Source of the DNA: Paraburkholderia dinghuensis
GTDB taxonomy: Bacteria; Pseudomonadota; Gammaproteobacteria; Burkholderiales; Burkholderiaceae
DNA: 64,000 bases
Direction: 5' to 3'
Assembly (NCBI RefSeq): GCF_003837865.1
Contig: NZ_RQIS01000012.1
Location: forward strand, 21,570-85,569
Part shown: positions 24,728 through 33,384 of the stretch, piece after piece
Layout: each line of letters starts with the position of its first letter
Position numbering within the stretch: the first letter of the stretch is position 1
The notes under the pieces: model-generated
What the model saw: only the letters and a program-made list of their open reading frames with translations
The model's database searches: none
What the model was told of the DNA's origin: nothing
Position numbers and translations under genes: made by a program

Positions 24728-25735
24728 CTAGCGGGTTTCGGTGATCTTGTTCAGGTAGCGCGGCACATCGGGGTTGCGGCCGCGCGCAGCGGCAAGGCCC
24801 GCCGCCATCACGTAGAAGGTCAGGATCGCGGCGACGGGATCGAGTGCAGGATCTGCGGTGCTCACGAGCGGCAGCGTCGCATTGGGCACGTCGGCGGGCG
24901 CGGCGAGCAGCACGCGGGCACCGCGCTTCGTCATGTCGTCTGCGAACTCGATCAGACCTGCCTGTTCCGGCCCACGCGGCGCGAACACGAGCAGGGGGTA
25001 GTCGCGGTCGATCAATTCCATCGGCCCGTGGCGCACCTCGGCGCTCGAAAACGCCTCGGCCTGGATTCCCGAGGTTTCCTTGAGCTTGAGCGCCGCTTCC
25101 TGCGCGATGGCGAGCCCGGCGCCGCGACCGATCACGATCATCTGCGACACGTCGCGCAGTTCGTCCACGGCCCACGACCAGTCGAGCGTGCCCGCGCGGT
25201 CGAGCGCGTCGGGCAGCGCGCGCAGCGCGTCGACGAACGCAGCGTCGCGCTGCCAGAACGCAACCAGTTGCGCCGAGAGCGCGAGCATCGCGATATAGCT
25301 CTTCGTCGCCGCGACGCTCAGTTCCGGTCCGGCGAGCAGCGGCAGCTCGATACCGGCGGCGTCCGCCAGCGGCGAGCCCGGCACGTTGACCGCGGCGGCC
25401 GTAAGCGCGCCGGCTTCGCGCAGCACGCGCATCGTCGCGACTAGATCAGGACTCCTGCCAGATTGGGAGAAAGCAAGGGCAAACTGGCCGCGAACGCGTA
25501 AGGGTGCCTGCTGGAGCGTGGCGATTGACATCGGGATCGATGCGACCGGCACGCCGGTGCGGCTCATCGTGAGCGCTGCGAAATAGCTCGCCGCGTGATC
25601 CGAACTGCCGCGCGCGACGGTGAGCGCCACCTGGCGCGGCTCGGCGTCGAGCGCTCGCGCGAGCGCCTCGACGCGCGACGTGTCCGCGAGTTGTGCGGCG
25701 ACTACGCTGGACGCGGCCAGCGCTTCTCTAAGCAT
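24728..25735 (-). CDS. SIS-domain glucosamine-6-phosphate deaminase (NagB-II type)
   Basis: The 335-residue protein has two SIS sugar-isomerase domains, like the isomerase half of GlmS: TVARGSSDHAASYFAAL, SQSGRSPDLVATM, VAATKSYIAMLAL, and the second domain with IGRGAGLAIAQEAALKLKETSGI and EAFSSAEVRHGPMELID; it ends in a GlmS-like tail. In nag clusters this type converts GlcN-6-P to Fru-6-P. Start: ATG at 25735 (MLREALAAS) overlaps the nagA end by 8 bp; an earlier ATG at 25762 is possible. Translationally coupled to nagA. Confidence 0.87.
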   Translation of the reverse strand: MLREALAASSVVAAQLADTSRVEALARALDAEPRQVALTVARGSSDHAASYFAALTMSRTGVPVASIPMSIATLQQAPLRVRGQFALAFSQSGRSPDLVATMRVLREAGALTAAAVNVPGSPLADAAGIELPLLAGPELSVAATKSYIAMLALSAQLVAFWQRDAAFVDALRALPDALDRAGTLDWSWAVDELRDVSQMIVIGRGAGLAIAQEAALKLKETSGIQAEAFSSAEVRHGPMELIDRDYPLLVFAPRGPEQAGLIEFADDMTKRGARVLLAAPADVPNATLPLVSTADPALDPVAAILTFYVMAAGLAAARGRNPDVPRYLNKITETR

Positions 25736-26831
25736 ATTCGACAATCGATTCTCCTTCGACATAGGTCGCGGTGAGAGCGAATTCACGATCGAACACGACA
25801 ATGTCGGCCCACGCGCCGCGCGCGAGACGGCCGCGGTCCTCGATGCCGAGATAGTCGGCGGCGTAGCGCGAGAGTCGCGCCGAAACGTCGGCGACAGGAA
25901 AGCCGAGTGAAACGAGATTGCGCAGCGCCTGATCCATGGTCAGCGTGCTGCCGGCGAGGGTACCGTCGGACAGACGCACGCCGCCAAGGCACTTGGTGAC
26001 GTGCTGGCTGCCGAGGCGGTATTCGCCGTCGGGCATGCCGGTCGCCGAGGTGCTGTCGGTGACCACGTAGAGACGCGGAATCGCGCGCATCGCCGCACGA
26101 ATCGCGCCGGGGTGGACGTGCAGCAGATCGGGGATGATCTCCGCATATTCGGCATGCGCGAGCGCCGCGCCGACGAGACCCGGATTGCGGTGATGAAGCG
26201 GCGACATCGCATTGAAGAGGTGCGTGAAGCCGCGCGCACCGTGCTTGAGCGCGGCGACACCTTCGTCGTAGGTCGCGAGCGAGTGGCCGAGTTGCACGCG
26301 CACGCCGCGTGCAGCGATCTCGGAGATGATATCGATGTGACCCGCGATCTCCGGCGCGACGGTCACGACGCGGATCGGCGCGATGGACAGGTATTTGAGC
26401 ACCTCGTCGAGCACCGCCGACACCGCGGCATCCGGCTGCGCCCCGAGTTTGCCCGGGTTGATGTACGGCCCTTCCAGATGCACGCCGAGCACCCGCGCGC
26501 CGCCAGGCGTGCGCAAACGCGTCACGTCGCCGAGCGCGGCCACGACGCTCATCAGCTCGTCGCGCGGTGCCGTCATCGTGGTGGCGAGAAGGCTCGTCGT
26601 GCCGTAGCGCGCGTGGGTGCGCGCAATCGTTTCGATGGCGTCGCCCGACTCCATCACATCGGCGCCGCCGCCGCCGTGAACGTGCAGGTCGATGAAGCCC
26701 GGCAGGATGTACGGCGCGTCGTTGTTTGCGGGATCAGCCGCGTTGCCCACGATCGACGTGATGCGCCCGTTCTCAAACGACAGATCACCGTGGATCCAGC
26801 CTTCAGGGGTGAGTATGTTTCCGCTCAGCAT
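25728..26831 (-). CDS. nagA: N-acetylglucosamine-6-phosphate deacetylase
   Basis: NagA removes acetate from GlcNAc-6-P. The 367-residue amidohydrolase has the metal motif LPGFIDLHVHGGGGADV, GVHLEGPYINPGKLGAQ, VQLGHSLATYDEG, GFTHLFNAMSPLHHRNPG (substrate His) and the catalytic Asp in VVTDSTSATGM. The ATG at 26831 gives MLSGNILTPEGW, the normal start. First structural gene after nagR, 96 bp downstream of its stop. Confidence 0.95.
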   Translation of the reverse strand: MLSGNILTPEGWIHGDLSFENGRITSIVGNAADPANNDAPYILPGFIDLHVHGGGGADVMESGDAIETIARTHARYGTTSLLATTMTAPRDELMSVVAALGDVTRLRTPGGARVLGVHLEGPYINPGKLGAQPDAAVSAVLDEVLKYLSIAPIRVVTVAPEIAGHIDIISEIAARGVRVQLGHSLATYDEGVAALKHGARGFTHLFNAMSPLHHRNPGLVGAALAHAEYAEIIPDLLHVHPGAIRAAMRAIPRLYVVTDSTSATGMPDGEYRLGSQHVTKCLGGVRLSDGTLAGSTLTMDQALRNLVSLGFPVADVSARLSRYAADYLGIEDRGRLARGAWADIVVFDREFALTATYVEGESIVEYA

Positions 26832-26927
26832 GAATGTATTCCGATGGTTTTCGACGAAGCGTAAGGCGTCATCTCGAGGCCTGCGCAAATGATTCGGTCA
26901 GTGGCGTGGCGTTCCCGTGGCGAGCGC

Positions 26928-27662
26928 TCATTGGCGCAGTTCCGCGACGAAGTCGTAGTAGCCGTCACGGCAATAGGTGTCGGTCAGCTCGATCGCTCGC
27001 TGATCGGCGCTAAAACCCACGCGCGTAATGACGAGCAACGCCGCGCGCGGCTCGACGCCCATCAGCGCGGCGATTTCGCCTGTCGCGTTGACCGCGCGAA
27101 AGTGCTGCAGCGCGCGCACCACGGGCATGCCGCGTTGTTCGAGAAACGTGTAGAGCGATGTGTCGATGGCCTGCGGGTCGGGCACGATCGAAACCGGCAG
27201 CGCCGAATATTCGACGGCCATCACCGTGCCGTCCGCGCGGCGCAGCCTTCGCAGGCTCGTCACGGACGCACCCGGCGACAGGCCCAGTTGCACGATTTCC
27301 TCGCGATGCGCCGGGCGCACCTCGCGCGCGAGCCACACCGAATCCGGTGTGAAGCCGCGCTGCTGCATCTTTTTCGTGAAACCGGTGAGACGGGAAAGCG
27401 GATCTTCGACGCGCGGCGTGATGAAGCTGCCCGCCCCGCGCGCACGCCGGATCAGGCCCTGCTCCACGAGCAGTTCGATCGCCTTGCGAGCGGTGATGCG
27501 CGAAACGCCGATGGCATCCGACAACGTGCGCTCCGAAGGAAGCGCCTCGCCGGCCGACCACACGCCGCAATGAATGGCCGTCGCAAGGTTGCGCGCGAGC
27601 TGCAGATAGAGCGGCGTCACGTTGCGCGCATCGGGCGTCAGGGCAGACCAACGGGTTTCCAT
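26928..27662 (-). CDS. nagR: GntR-family (HutC/UTRA) repressor of the nag operon
   Basis: The 244-residue protein has an N-terminal winged helix (PLYLQLARNLATAIHCG, LPSERTLSDAIGVSRITARKAIELL) and a C-terminal UTRA ligand-binding domain. Related regulators (NagR/DasR) sense GlcN-6-P or GlcNAc-6-P. Its place at the head of nagA-nagB-nagF suggests local autoregulation. It has its own promoter with a possible operator (see 27742-27769). Confidence 0.9.
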   Translation of the reverse strand: METRWSALTPDARNVTPLYLQLARNLATAIHCGVWSAGEALPSERTLSDAIGVSRITARKAIELLVEQGLIRRARGAGSFITPRVEDPLSRLTGFTKKMQQRGFTPDSVWLAREVRPAHREEIVQLGLSPGASVTSLRRLRRADGTVMAVEYSALPVSIVPDPQAIDTSLYTFLEQRGMPVVRALQHFRAVNATGEIAALMGVEPRAALLVITRVGFSADQRAIELTDTYCRDGYYDFVAELRQ

Positions 27663-27741
27663 AGGACTCCGGCCAGAGGTGGCAAGATCGTGGGGGCGGC
27701 CGGGCGCTGTGTGCGCCGGGCTTCAGCTTAAATTGGAGCCC

Positions 27742-27769
27742 ATTATATAACCACAATAAGACCAGTCCA
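27742..27769 (-). promoter_or_regulatory. Promoter of nagR with candidate GntR/UTRA half-site
   Basis: On the minus strand: TGGACT (27769-27764), 16 bp, TATAAT (27747-27742), about 80 bp before the nagR ATG. The -35 region overlaps GGACTGGTCTTA, which contains TGGTCT, a half of the DasR/NagR-type operator (TGGTCTAGACCA). The second half is poorly conserved. Confidence 0.55.
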
Positions 27770-27779
27770 CTCTAGAGTG

Positions 27780-28274
27780 ACGCGCGCTCCAACCGACAAA
27801 AATCCCCTTTAAATCAACTGCATACGTGACGAATAGCGCCTTTTATATGGCACGTTCATACACCAGGATTTTCCCTTAACGCGCGCCGGTGGTCTGCATG
27901 ATGGGACCAGTCTGAAGGGATGCCGCCCCTCAATTGATGACCAGATTGATACCGCCATAGAACCACTGCGATCACAGCAAGCTAAACACCGAAGCCGCCT
28001 TGTCACGCGCGCCGGCCTCACACTCTCGCAGACGTGAAGAGCGTCGAACCGGACGGTGATCCGCCTCGCGAGCGTCACGTCTACGCGCAGACGGAAACCG
28101 CGCTGAGATTAAAAATGCCTACTGTCAAGCATTGAGTGTAAACATGCCGTGGCGCGAAAGATCTTGTGGGACAACAAATTAAACCAGCGGCTTTCTGCCC
28201 CTTCGCTGCAGCAATGCCGTTTTGAGCGACGAATTAGATTGATCCCTCTGCTATTTCTGAAAATAAAACGAACA
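27780..28274. other. AT-richer intergenic stretch between nagR and the lipoprotein gene
   Basis: Two minus-strand frames of about 90 codons cross here but show no domain, signal or ribosome-binding site. I see no gene. Base composition drops to the right, marking the left margin of the foreign island. Confidence 0.4.
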
Positions 28275-28811
28275 CTAATTTTTGTCAGGCATACGTTTAT
28301 AAAGCCCGAGATAGGATGAGCTTGTGCCAATTGGAATAACCAAAGCAAGCATTCCGGCACCGCGGCCAATCTCTTTAACCGCAAGGTCATTTTCTTGCGT
28401 GCAAGATAGTTCTATATGGGACCAAACACATCCAACGCCCGCTTCACCTGGCTTACATGACGACCACTTATTAATAATGAGCCGGCCTCCCTCTGATTGG
28501 TAGCCTTTACCTCCGATTGGTTTACTACCAATAATCTCCTTATCAGCCACATCGTAAAATCGGACCAATAAGTAATTGCCGTTTTTCTGGATTTTTACCT
28601 GCTCGATCGATTTGTCATAAACTCCGAACAGGCGACTCAGTCCACCTATGGGCGCATGCTCTTCCCCTTTCGATACATAGTATGGGGTGTTTTGAAACAC
28701 TGCGCCTTTGTCAAAACCACATTCGCTTTTATTACTTATCGAGGAAATCTTTTGATCATGGGCTGTCATGCAACCGCTTACCAAAACAAGCGGAACTAAA
28801 AATTTATACAT
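28275..28811 (-). CDS. Predicted lipoprotein in an AT-rich island, unknown function
   Basis: From the ATG at 28811 the protein has 178 residues: short positively charged N-terminus (MYKF), hydrophobic LVPLVLV and lipobox VSGC, so it is a probable lipoprotein with Cys about residue 12. The mature part has several Cys (for example in SSCKPGEAGVGCVW and LSCTQEN) and a hydrophobic GMLALVIPIG near the end. No family recognised. Codon use is much more A/T-ending than in the neighbours, a sign of transfer. AGGAAAG precedes the start. The in-frame extension upstream overlaps mobile-element remnants and is not believed. Confidence 0.6.
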   Translation of the reverse strand: MYKFLVPLVLVSGCMTAHDQKISSISNKSECGFDKGAVFQNTPYYVSKGEEHAPIGGLSRLFGVYDKSIEQVKIQKNGNYLLVRFYDVADKEIIGSKPIGGKGYQSEGGRLIINKWSSCKPGEAGVGCVWSHIELSCTQENDLAVKEIGRGAGMLALVIPIGTSSSYLGLYKRMPDKN

Positions 28812-28989
28812 CTTTCCTGGCTGCATCGAGGTTCCTGACGATTGAGGTAACTGGACACCACGCGAGGCGGGCAGCACGAGCGGCACCAGTTGCCGGCGGT
28901 CGGCGTTGTGGAAATCCACCCACCACGGGCGAGTTACCCTCTCTATGTAACGGAAACAATAATTCAGTAAGCAGATCGAATTTCCACGA

Positions 28990-29142
28990 AATTTCTGGAT
29001 TTTTCTCGGCGATGTTGCGGTCATCGGTGCGTACGGCAGTTCCCCCTTTCACCTCGACCACCGTGCCGGTCGGGTATTGCTCTAGTTCCGAGCGTGGCGA
29101 AAGCGCGATGTAGTACACCTTCCCATCTGTGCCATCGACGGC
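28990..29142 (-). pseudogene. Fragment resembling a relaxase (VirD2/DUF3363-like) domain
   Basis: A stretch in one minus-strand frame reads VDGTDGKVYYIALSP, then SELEQYPTGTVVEVKG and VRTDDRNIA. This resembles my recollection of a conserved segment in relaxases of integrative conjugative elements (DUF3363). It has no start of its own, begins where the integrase remnant ends, and degenerates downstream. Probably the product of a deletion that joined two ends of an element. Confidence 0.45.
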
Positions 29143-29471
29143 TGAGCTTGTTGCGAAGCCGGGAGTCGTCCTCCATGAACGTCGTGCGCAACTCGCTGAC
29201 GGTGGGGGCCTTGCGGGCAGCGGCTTTGTCGGCAGCGGGGTCGCCATCCCGACACACCTAGGCGAGCGAGCGTGGCCTGCTCGACGGTCAACTCCCCGTA
29301 CTGCCCCAGCGCGGCTTTGCGGCGTTCGCCCGCGTTCATGCGGTACGGGAGCATGAATACCTTACGCCCAGCCGGGGTAACTTTGCGCAAAAACCCCGGC
29401 ACCAACCTATCGCGCAAGCCCACGGCTTGCGCTACATCAACAACACTCTTGGTCAGCTTGATTTTGACCAC
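29143..29471 (-). pseudogene. Frameshifted, truncated tyrosine-type integrase (N-terminal arm-binding part)
   Basis: From the ATG at 29471 the first about 70 codons match the DUF4102 arm-type DNA-binding domain of phage/ICE integrases (LVPGFLRKVTPAGRKVF, LPYRMNAGERRKAALGQYG, LTVEQATLARLGV). A one-base frameshift near 29250 breaks the frame; the next frame continues with RDGDPAADKAAARKAPTVSE and LRTTFMEDD, the expected continuation. The core-binding and catalytic domains are missing. A dead element remnant. Confidence 0.78.
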
Positions 29472-29648
29472 GACGACTCCCCGAAAAGACCCGATTTCCG
29501 AGACTCAGACAGGGGCCAGTCGAAAGAGAAGCGCGTCAGGGTTGAGAAAGCGCCGTCATATGCTGAACTTGCCTAAGTTATTGATAATCCTTCTATATCG
29601 ATCTCTGGCGAAGTCCAGCGAATGACGATGCGGACGTAATCGTGAAAT

Positions 29649-29682
29649 AAAAAAACCGCCGCGACACAAATCGCGGCGGTTT
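29649..29682 (-). terminator. Intrinsic terminator of metQ
   Basis: On the minus strand AAACCGCCGCGA pairs with TCGCGGCGGTTT around a 6-nt loop, followed by a T-run (A-run at 29649-29655 on the plus strand). It lies 46 bp past the metQ stop. Confidence 0.82.
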
Positions 29683-29727
29683 ATCGACAAAGCTAAATGC
29701 AGCGCCAAGCTGCAGATCGAGTACCGA

Positions 29728-30540
29728 TCAGAACGACGGCACCATCGCGCCCTTGAATTCGTCCTTGATGTACTGGCGCACCTCTTCCGACTGGTAAGCC
29801 GCGACCAGCTTCTTCACCCAGGGCTTGTCCTTGTCCTGGATGCGCACGGCGATCACGTTCGCGTACGGGCTGCGGATGTCTTCCAGCGCGATAGCGTCCT
29901 TGGTCGGCTGCAGGCCAGCGGCAAGCGCGTAGTTCGTGTTCACGATGGCCGCATCGACGTCGCCCAGCACGCGCGGCAGCTGTGCGGCGTCCAGTTCGAC
30001 CAGCTTGATCTTCTTCGGATTCTCCGCGACATCGAGCGGCGTCGCGTTGTTGCCGTTCGTGCCGGCGCCCGCGCGCAACTTGATGACACCCTTGCTCTGC
30101 AGGAGCAGCAGCGCGCGGTTCTCGTTCGACGGATCGTTCGGCACCGCGACCTTCGCGCCTTGCGGCAGGTCGTTCAGCGACTTCAGCTTCTTCGAGTACG
30201 CGCCCATCGGCGAGATGTAGGTCAGGCCCGCGGTCACGAGCTTGTACCCGCGCTGCTTGACCTGGCTGTCGAGGTAGGGCTGATGCTGGAAGCTGTTCGC
30301 GTCGAGGTCGCCGGCGTCGAGCGCGGCGTTCGGCTGGACGTAGTCGTTGAATTCGATGACCTTGACGTTCAGGCCTTCGCGCTTCGCGACCTTCTGGACG
30401 ACCGACCAGACCTTGGCGTCCGGACCGGAAACGGTGCCGACCTTGATGAGCTGGTCTTCGGCGCGAGCGCCGAAACTGGCTGCGAGCGTGGTGGCGGCGA
30501 TGCCGGCGAGAAGGGCTTTAATCAGATTTCTGCGTTGCAT
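29728..30540 (-). CDS. metQ: MetQ/NlpA family methionine ABC transporter substrate-binding protein
   Basis: The 270-residue protein has a signal peptide (MQRRNLIKALLAGIAATTLAASFGARAED; no lipobox Cys, so soluble periplasmic), then the NlpA pattern: KVGTVSGPDAKVWSVV, NDYVQPNAALDAGDLDANSFQH, and DAAIVNTNYALAAGL. It binds methionine (possibly D-Met or other small ligands) for a MetNI importer, but metN and metI are not adjacent. Monocistronic with its own terminator; an orphan binding protein here. Confidence 0.9.
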   Translation of the reverse strand: MQRRNLIKALLAGIAATTLAASFGARAEDQLIKVGTVSGPDAKVWSVVQKVAKREGLNVKVIEFNDYVQPNAALDAGDLDANSFQHQPYLDSQVKQRGYKLVTAGLTYISPMGAYSKKLKSLNDLPQGAKVAVPNDPSNENRALLLLQSKGVIKLRAGAGTNGNNATPLDVAENPKKIKLVELDAAQLPRVLGDVDAAIVNTNYALAAGLQPTKDAIALEDIRSPYANVIAVRIQDKDKPWVKKLVAAYQSEEVRQYIKDEFKGAMVPSF

Positions 30541-30652
30541 GGAGGTGATGTTCCTGCTGGATTTTTTTCGATTTCACGGAATCGGGCGGCATCGTGTGCC
30601 ACCCGCCGGAGGGAATGAATGGTCTCACAGACCCGCTATTAAGCGAAATACG

Positions 30653-30674
30653 AAAAACGCATACCGGTATGCGT
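30653..30674 (-). terminator. Intrinsic terminator after sco (perfect 18-bp palindrome)
   Basis: ACGCATACCGGTATGCGT (30657-30674) is a perfect palindrome; on the minus strand it is followed by TTTTT. It is 9 bp beyond the sco stop codon and ends the oxidase-assembly operon. Confidence 0.65.
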
Positions 30675-30682
30675 GAGCGTGC

Positions 30683-31309
30683 TCAGCCGAGCAGCAGCTT
30701 CAGGTCGTGGACCCACGGCGTCGCGCCCTGCCCGTCACGGGCGAAGAGCCGCAGCTTGCCGGTCGTGTCGAACACGTAGCTCGCGGCTGTGTGATCCATC
30801 GTGTAGTTGTCGGGGGTGTTGCCCGGCACCTTGGCGTAGTAGACGCGGAAGTCCTTCGCGACCTGCTTGAGCTGGGCGTCGTCGGGGCGCAGCGCGGCGA
30901 ACGACGGGTTGAACGCACTCACGTACTGGCCGAGGATCTGCGGCGTGTCGCGCTGCGGATCGACGGACACGAACAGCACCTGGACGCGCTTGGCGGCGTC
31001 CGGCCCCAGTTGCTGGAGCGCTTGCGAAATCTCGGCCAGCGTGGTCGGGCAGACGTCCGGGCAATGTGTATAGCCGAAGAGCATCACCACGACCTTGCCC
31101 TTGTAGTCGGCAAGCGAGCGCACCGTACCGTTCGAATCCGGCAACGAGAAGTCCTTGCCGAACTGCGTGTTGCCGGTGATGTCGAGATTCGAGAACGACG
31201 GCGGCTGCTGGCCACAGCCTGCAACCAGTGCGGCGCCGCCGAGGGCGCAGGCCGTGGCGAGCGCAACGAACGTGGTGCGCCCGAAGCGCGCGAGCGATTG
31301 ACGGGTCAT
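30683..31309 (-). CDS. SCO1/SenC family copper chaperone
   Basis: The 208-residue lipoprotein (lipobox ALVAGC, Cys32) has a thioredoxin fold with copper-binding CxxxC in YTHCPDVCPTT (C83, C87) and a distal His in YTMDHTAASYV. SCO proteins deliver copper to the CuA centre of oxidase subunit II. It is the last gene of the assembly operon, 11 bp after ctaB, and is followed by a terminator. Confidence 0.9.
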   Translation of the reverse strand: MTRQSLARFGRTTFVALATACALGGAALVAGCGQQPPSFSNLDITGNTQFGKDFSLPDSNGTVRSLADYKGKVVVMLFGYTHCPDVCPTTLAEISQALQQLGPDAAKRVQVLFVSVDPQRDTPQILGQYVSAFNPSFAALRPDDAQLKQVAKDFRVYYAKVPGNTPDNYTMDHTAASYVFDTTGKLRLFARDGQGATPWVHDLKLLLG

Positions 31310-31320
31310 GGGCCTTGTAG

Positions 31321-32226
31321 CTATACCCCGAGCAGGGCGTGGACGTAGTGATCGACGAGCAGTGCCGCAAACAGCAGCGAGAGATAAACGATCGAGTAGC
31401 GGAAGGTCTTGCGTGCGAGCATGTCCGAATACTCGCGGTAGATCTTCCACGCGTAGGCGAGAAACACGACACCGAGCAGCACTGCCGCGGTGAGATAGAG
31501 GACACCGCTCATGCCCGAAATGAACGGCATGAGCGTGACCACGAACAGGATCACCGTGTAGAGCAGGATGTGCAGGCGCGTGTAGGCTTCGCCGTGCGTG
31601 TTGGGCAGCATCGGCAGGCCCGCGTTTTCGTAGTCCTTGCGGCGGTAGAGCGCGAGCGACCAGAAATGCGGCGGCGTCCACACGAAGATGATCAGCACGA
31701 GAATCCACGCATCGCCGGGCACGTGACCGGTGACGGCCGCCCAGCCGAGCGCGGGCGGCATGGCGCCCGAAGCGCCGCCGATCACGATGTTCTGCGGCGT
31801 GGCGGGCTTGAGCAAAAGCGTATAGATGATCGCGTAGCCGATGAACGTGCCGACGGTGAGCCACATCGTCAGCGCATTGGTGAACGTGTACAGCGTCCAC
31901 ATGCCGATGCCGCCGATCACGGCCGAGAACAGCAGGATCTGCTTGCTGGAGATCTCGCCGCGCGCCGACGGGCGCCAGGAGGTACGGCGCATCTTTGCAT
32001 CGACTTTCTGTTCGACGAGGCAGTTGATGGCGAACGCGGCGCCGGACGTGAGCCAGATGCCGATGGTGCCGCCGATCAGCACCCGCAAGGGCACCATACC
32101 CGGCACGGCGAGGAACATGCCGATCACGGCACAGAACACGGCCAGCTGGGTGACGCGCGGCTTCGTGAGCGCGACGTATTGGGAAATCCGGCTGCCCGGC
32201 GAGTGGGGGAGAGTTGTGCTTTCCAT
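31321..32226 (-). CDS. ctaB: Protoheme IX farnesyltransferase (heme O synthase)
   Basis: CtaB attaches a farnesyl group to heme B, giving heme O. The 301-residue polytopic membrane protein is a UbiA-type prenyltransferase: first Asp-rich motif equivalent NCLVEQKVDAKMRRTSWRP, and VWTPPHFWSLALYRRKDYENAGLPM. The ATG at 32226 (MESTTLPHS) is chosen; the longer frame overlaps ctaA. It works with CtaA, 10 bp upstream. Confidence 0.96.
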   Translation of the reverse strand: MESTTLPHSPGSRISQYVALTKPRVTQLAVFCAVIGMFLAVPGMVPLRVLIGGTIGIWLTSGAAFAINCLVEQKVDAKMRRTSWRPSARGEISSKQILLFSAVIGGIGMWTLYTFTNALTMWLTVGTFIGYAIIYTLLLKPATPQNIVIGGASGAMPPALGWAAVTGHVPGDAWILVLIIFVWTPPHFWSLALYRRKDYENAGLPMLPNTHGEAYTRLHILLYTVILFVVTLMPFISGMSGVLYLTAAVLLGVVFLAYAWKIYREYSDMLARKTFRYSIVYLSLLFAALLVDHYVHALLGV

Positions 32227-32236
32227 AGGGGGCGGA

Positions 32237-33346
32237 TCAAGCCGGCGCGGTGTCGCGCGCAGGGATAACGGCGCGGCCGGGGCGACTACAGGCAATTCTA
32301 AAGTTTAGCATGACGACGAAAAGCAGCAGGATGGCCGCTCCACCGTTATGCGCGACGGCATTGGCCAGCGGCCACTGCAACACGATGTTCGAGAGTCCGG
32401 TGAGAAACTGGATCAAAATGACGATCAGAACCCCATTTGCGGGACGTCGCAACGACTCGAAGCGCCGCAATTTGAGGGCGAACCATGCCAGATACGCGAC
32501 GACCACGAGCGCAAACGTGCGGTGCGTCCAGTGGATCGCGACGAGCGCATCCTGGGTGATGACATCACCGTTGGCATCCATGCCGAGCGCGCGCCACAGA
32601 TGGAAGCCGTGATGGAAGTCCATCGGCGGAATCCACGCGCCGTTGCAGGTCGGGAAGTCGGTGCAGGCGAGCACGGCGTAGTTCGTACTCACCCAGCCGC
32701 CCAGCGCGATCTGGAACACCAGCAGCGCGAGCGCCGCGAGCGCGGCCACGCGCCAGCGCCCCGCCTCCGGTTCGTAAGCAGGCAGCGGCGTGATACGCGC
32801 CGCGAGCCAGCCGAGCGTGCCAAGCAACGTAAGCCCGAGCATCAGGTGCGTCGTGACAATGATCGGCTGCAGTTTCATCGTGACGGTCCACGCGCCGAAG
32901 ATCCCCTGCACGACGATCAGCCCGAGCAGCGCGGTCGGCCACCACGGCGAGACGTGCAACGGCAGGCGCTTGATGCGCGCGCGCCAGGCGATCGCGGTCT
33001 GCGCGATGATCAGCACGCCGATCGCCATCGCAAAGTAGCGGTGGATCATCTCGATCCACGCCTTCGTCAGGCTGACGGGACCCGTAGGCATCAATGCATT
33101 GGCGGCGGCGATCTGCGCGTGCGCGATAAACGGCGACGACGTGCCGTAGCAGCCCGGCCAGTCCGGACAGCCAAGGCCCGAGTCGGTGAGCCGGGTGAAT
33201 CCGCCAAACATCACGAGATCGAGCGTCATGAACGTCGTTATCCAGACGAGCTTGCGGAACTTGTTGTCGTCGGCTTTCACCCACACCCAGGAGAGCGGCA
33301 GCAGCGCGATGCACAGTCCGATCAGGCCCAGTTCCAGTACAAACAT
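32237..33346 (-). CDS. ctaA: Heme A synthase (COX15/CtaA)
   Basis: CtaA converts heme O to heme A. The 369-residue protein has eight predicted helices, heme-ligand histidines in AWIEMIHRYFAM and AIHWTHRTFAL, and paired cysteines in LGCPDWPGCYG and LACTDFPTCNG. It is the proteobacterial type 2 by its length. Between a SCO-like protein upstream (38 bp) and ctaB downstream. Confidence 0.93.
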   Translation of the reverse strand: MFVLELGLIGLCIALLPLSWVWVKADDNKFRKLVWITTFMTLDLVMFGGFTRLTDSGLGCPDWPGCYGTSSPFIAHAQIAAANALMPTGPVSLTKAWIEMIHRYFAMAIGVLIIAQTAIAWRARIKRLPLHVSPWWPTALLGLIVVQGIFGAWTVTMKLQPIIVTTHLMLGLTLLGTLGWLAARITPLPAYEPEAGRWRVAALAALALLVFQIALGGWVSTNYAVLACTDFPTCNGAWIPPMDFHHGFHLWRALGMDANGDVITQDALVAIHWTHRTFALVVVAYLAWFALKLRRFESLRRPANGVLIVILIQFLTGLSNIVLQWPLANAVAHNGGAAILLLFVVMLNFRIACSRPGRAVIPARDTAPA

Positions 33347-33384
33347 CCCTTAACCTTCCTACTTGTGAATTCTTGCGTCGCGCA

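Noticed and set aside
24690..25175. N-terminal extension of nagF
   Set aside because: The frame is open only as a shadow of the SIS-type deaminase gene; the EIIA domain starts right after 24689.
27809..28078. 89-codon minus-strand ORF between nagR and the island
   Set aside because: No ribosome-binding site, Arg/Ser-rich composition without pattern.
28109..28390. 93-codon minus-strand ORF overlapping the lipoprotein gene
   Set aside because: It overlaps the 3' end of the better-supported lipoprotein frame, has no ribosome-binding site and no signal or domain.
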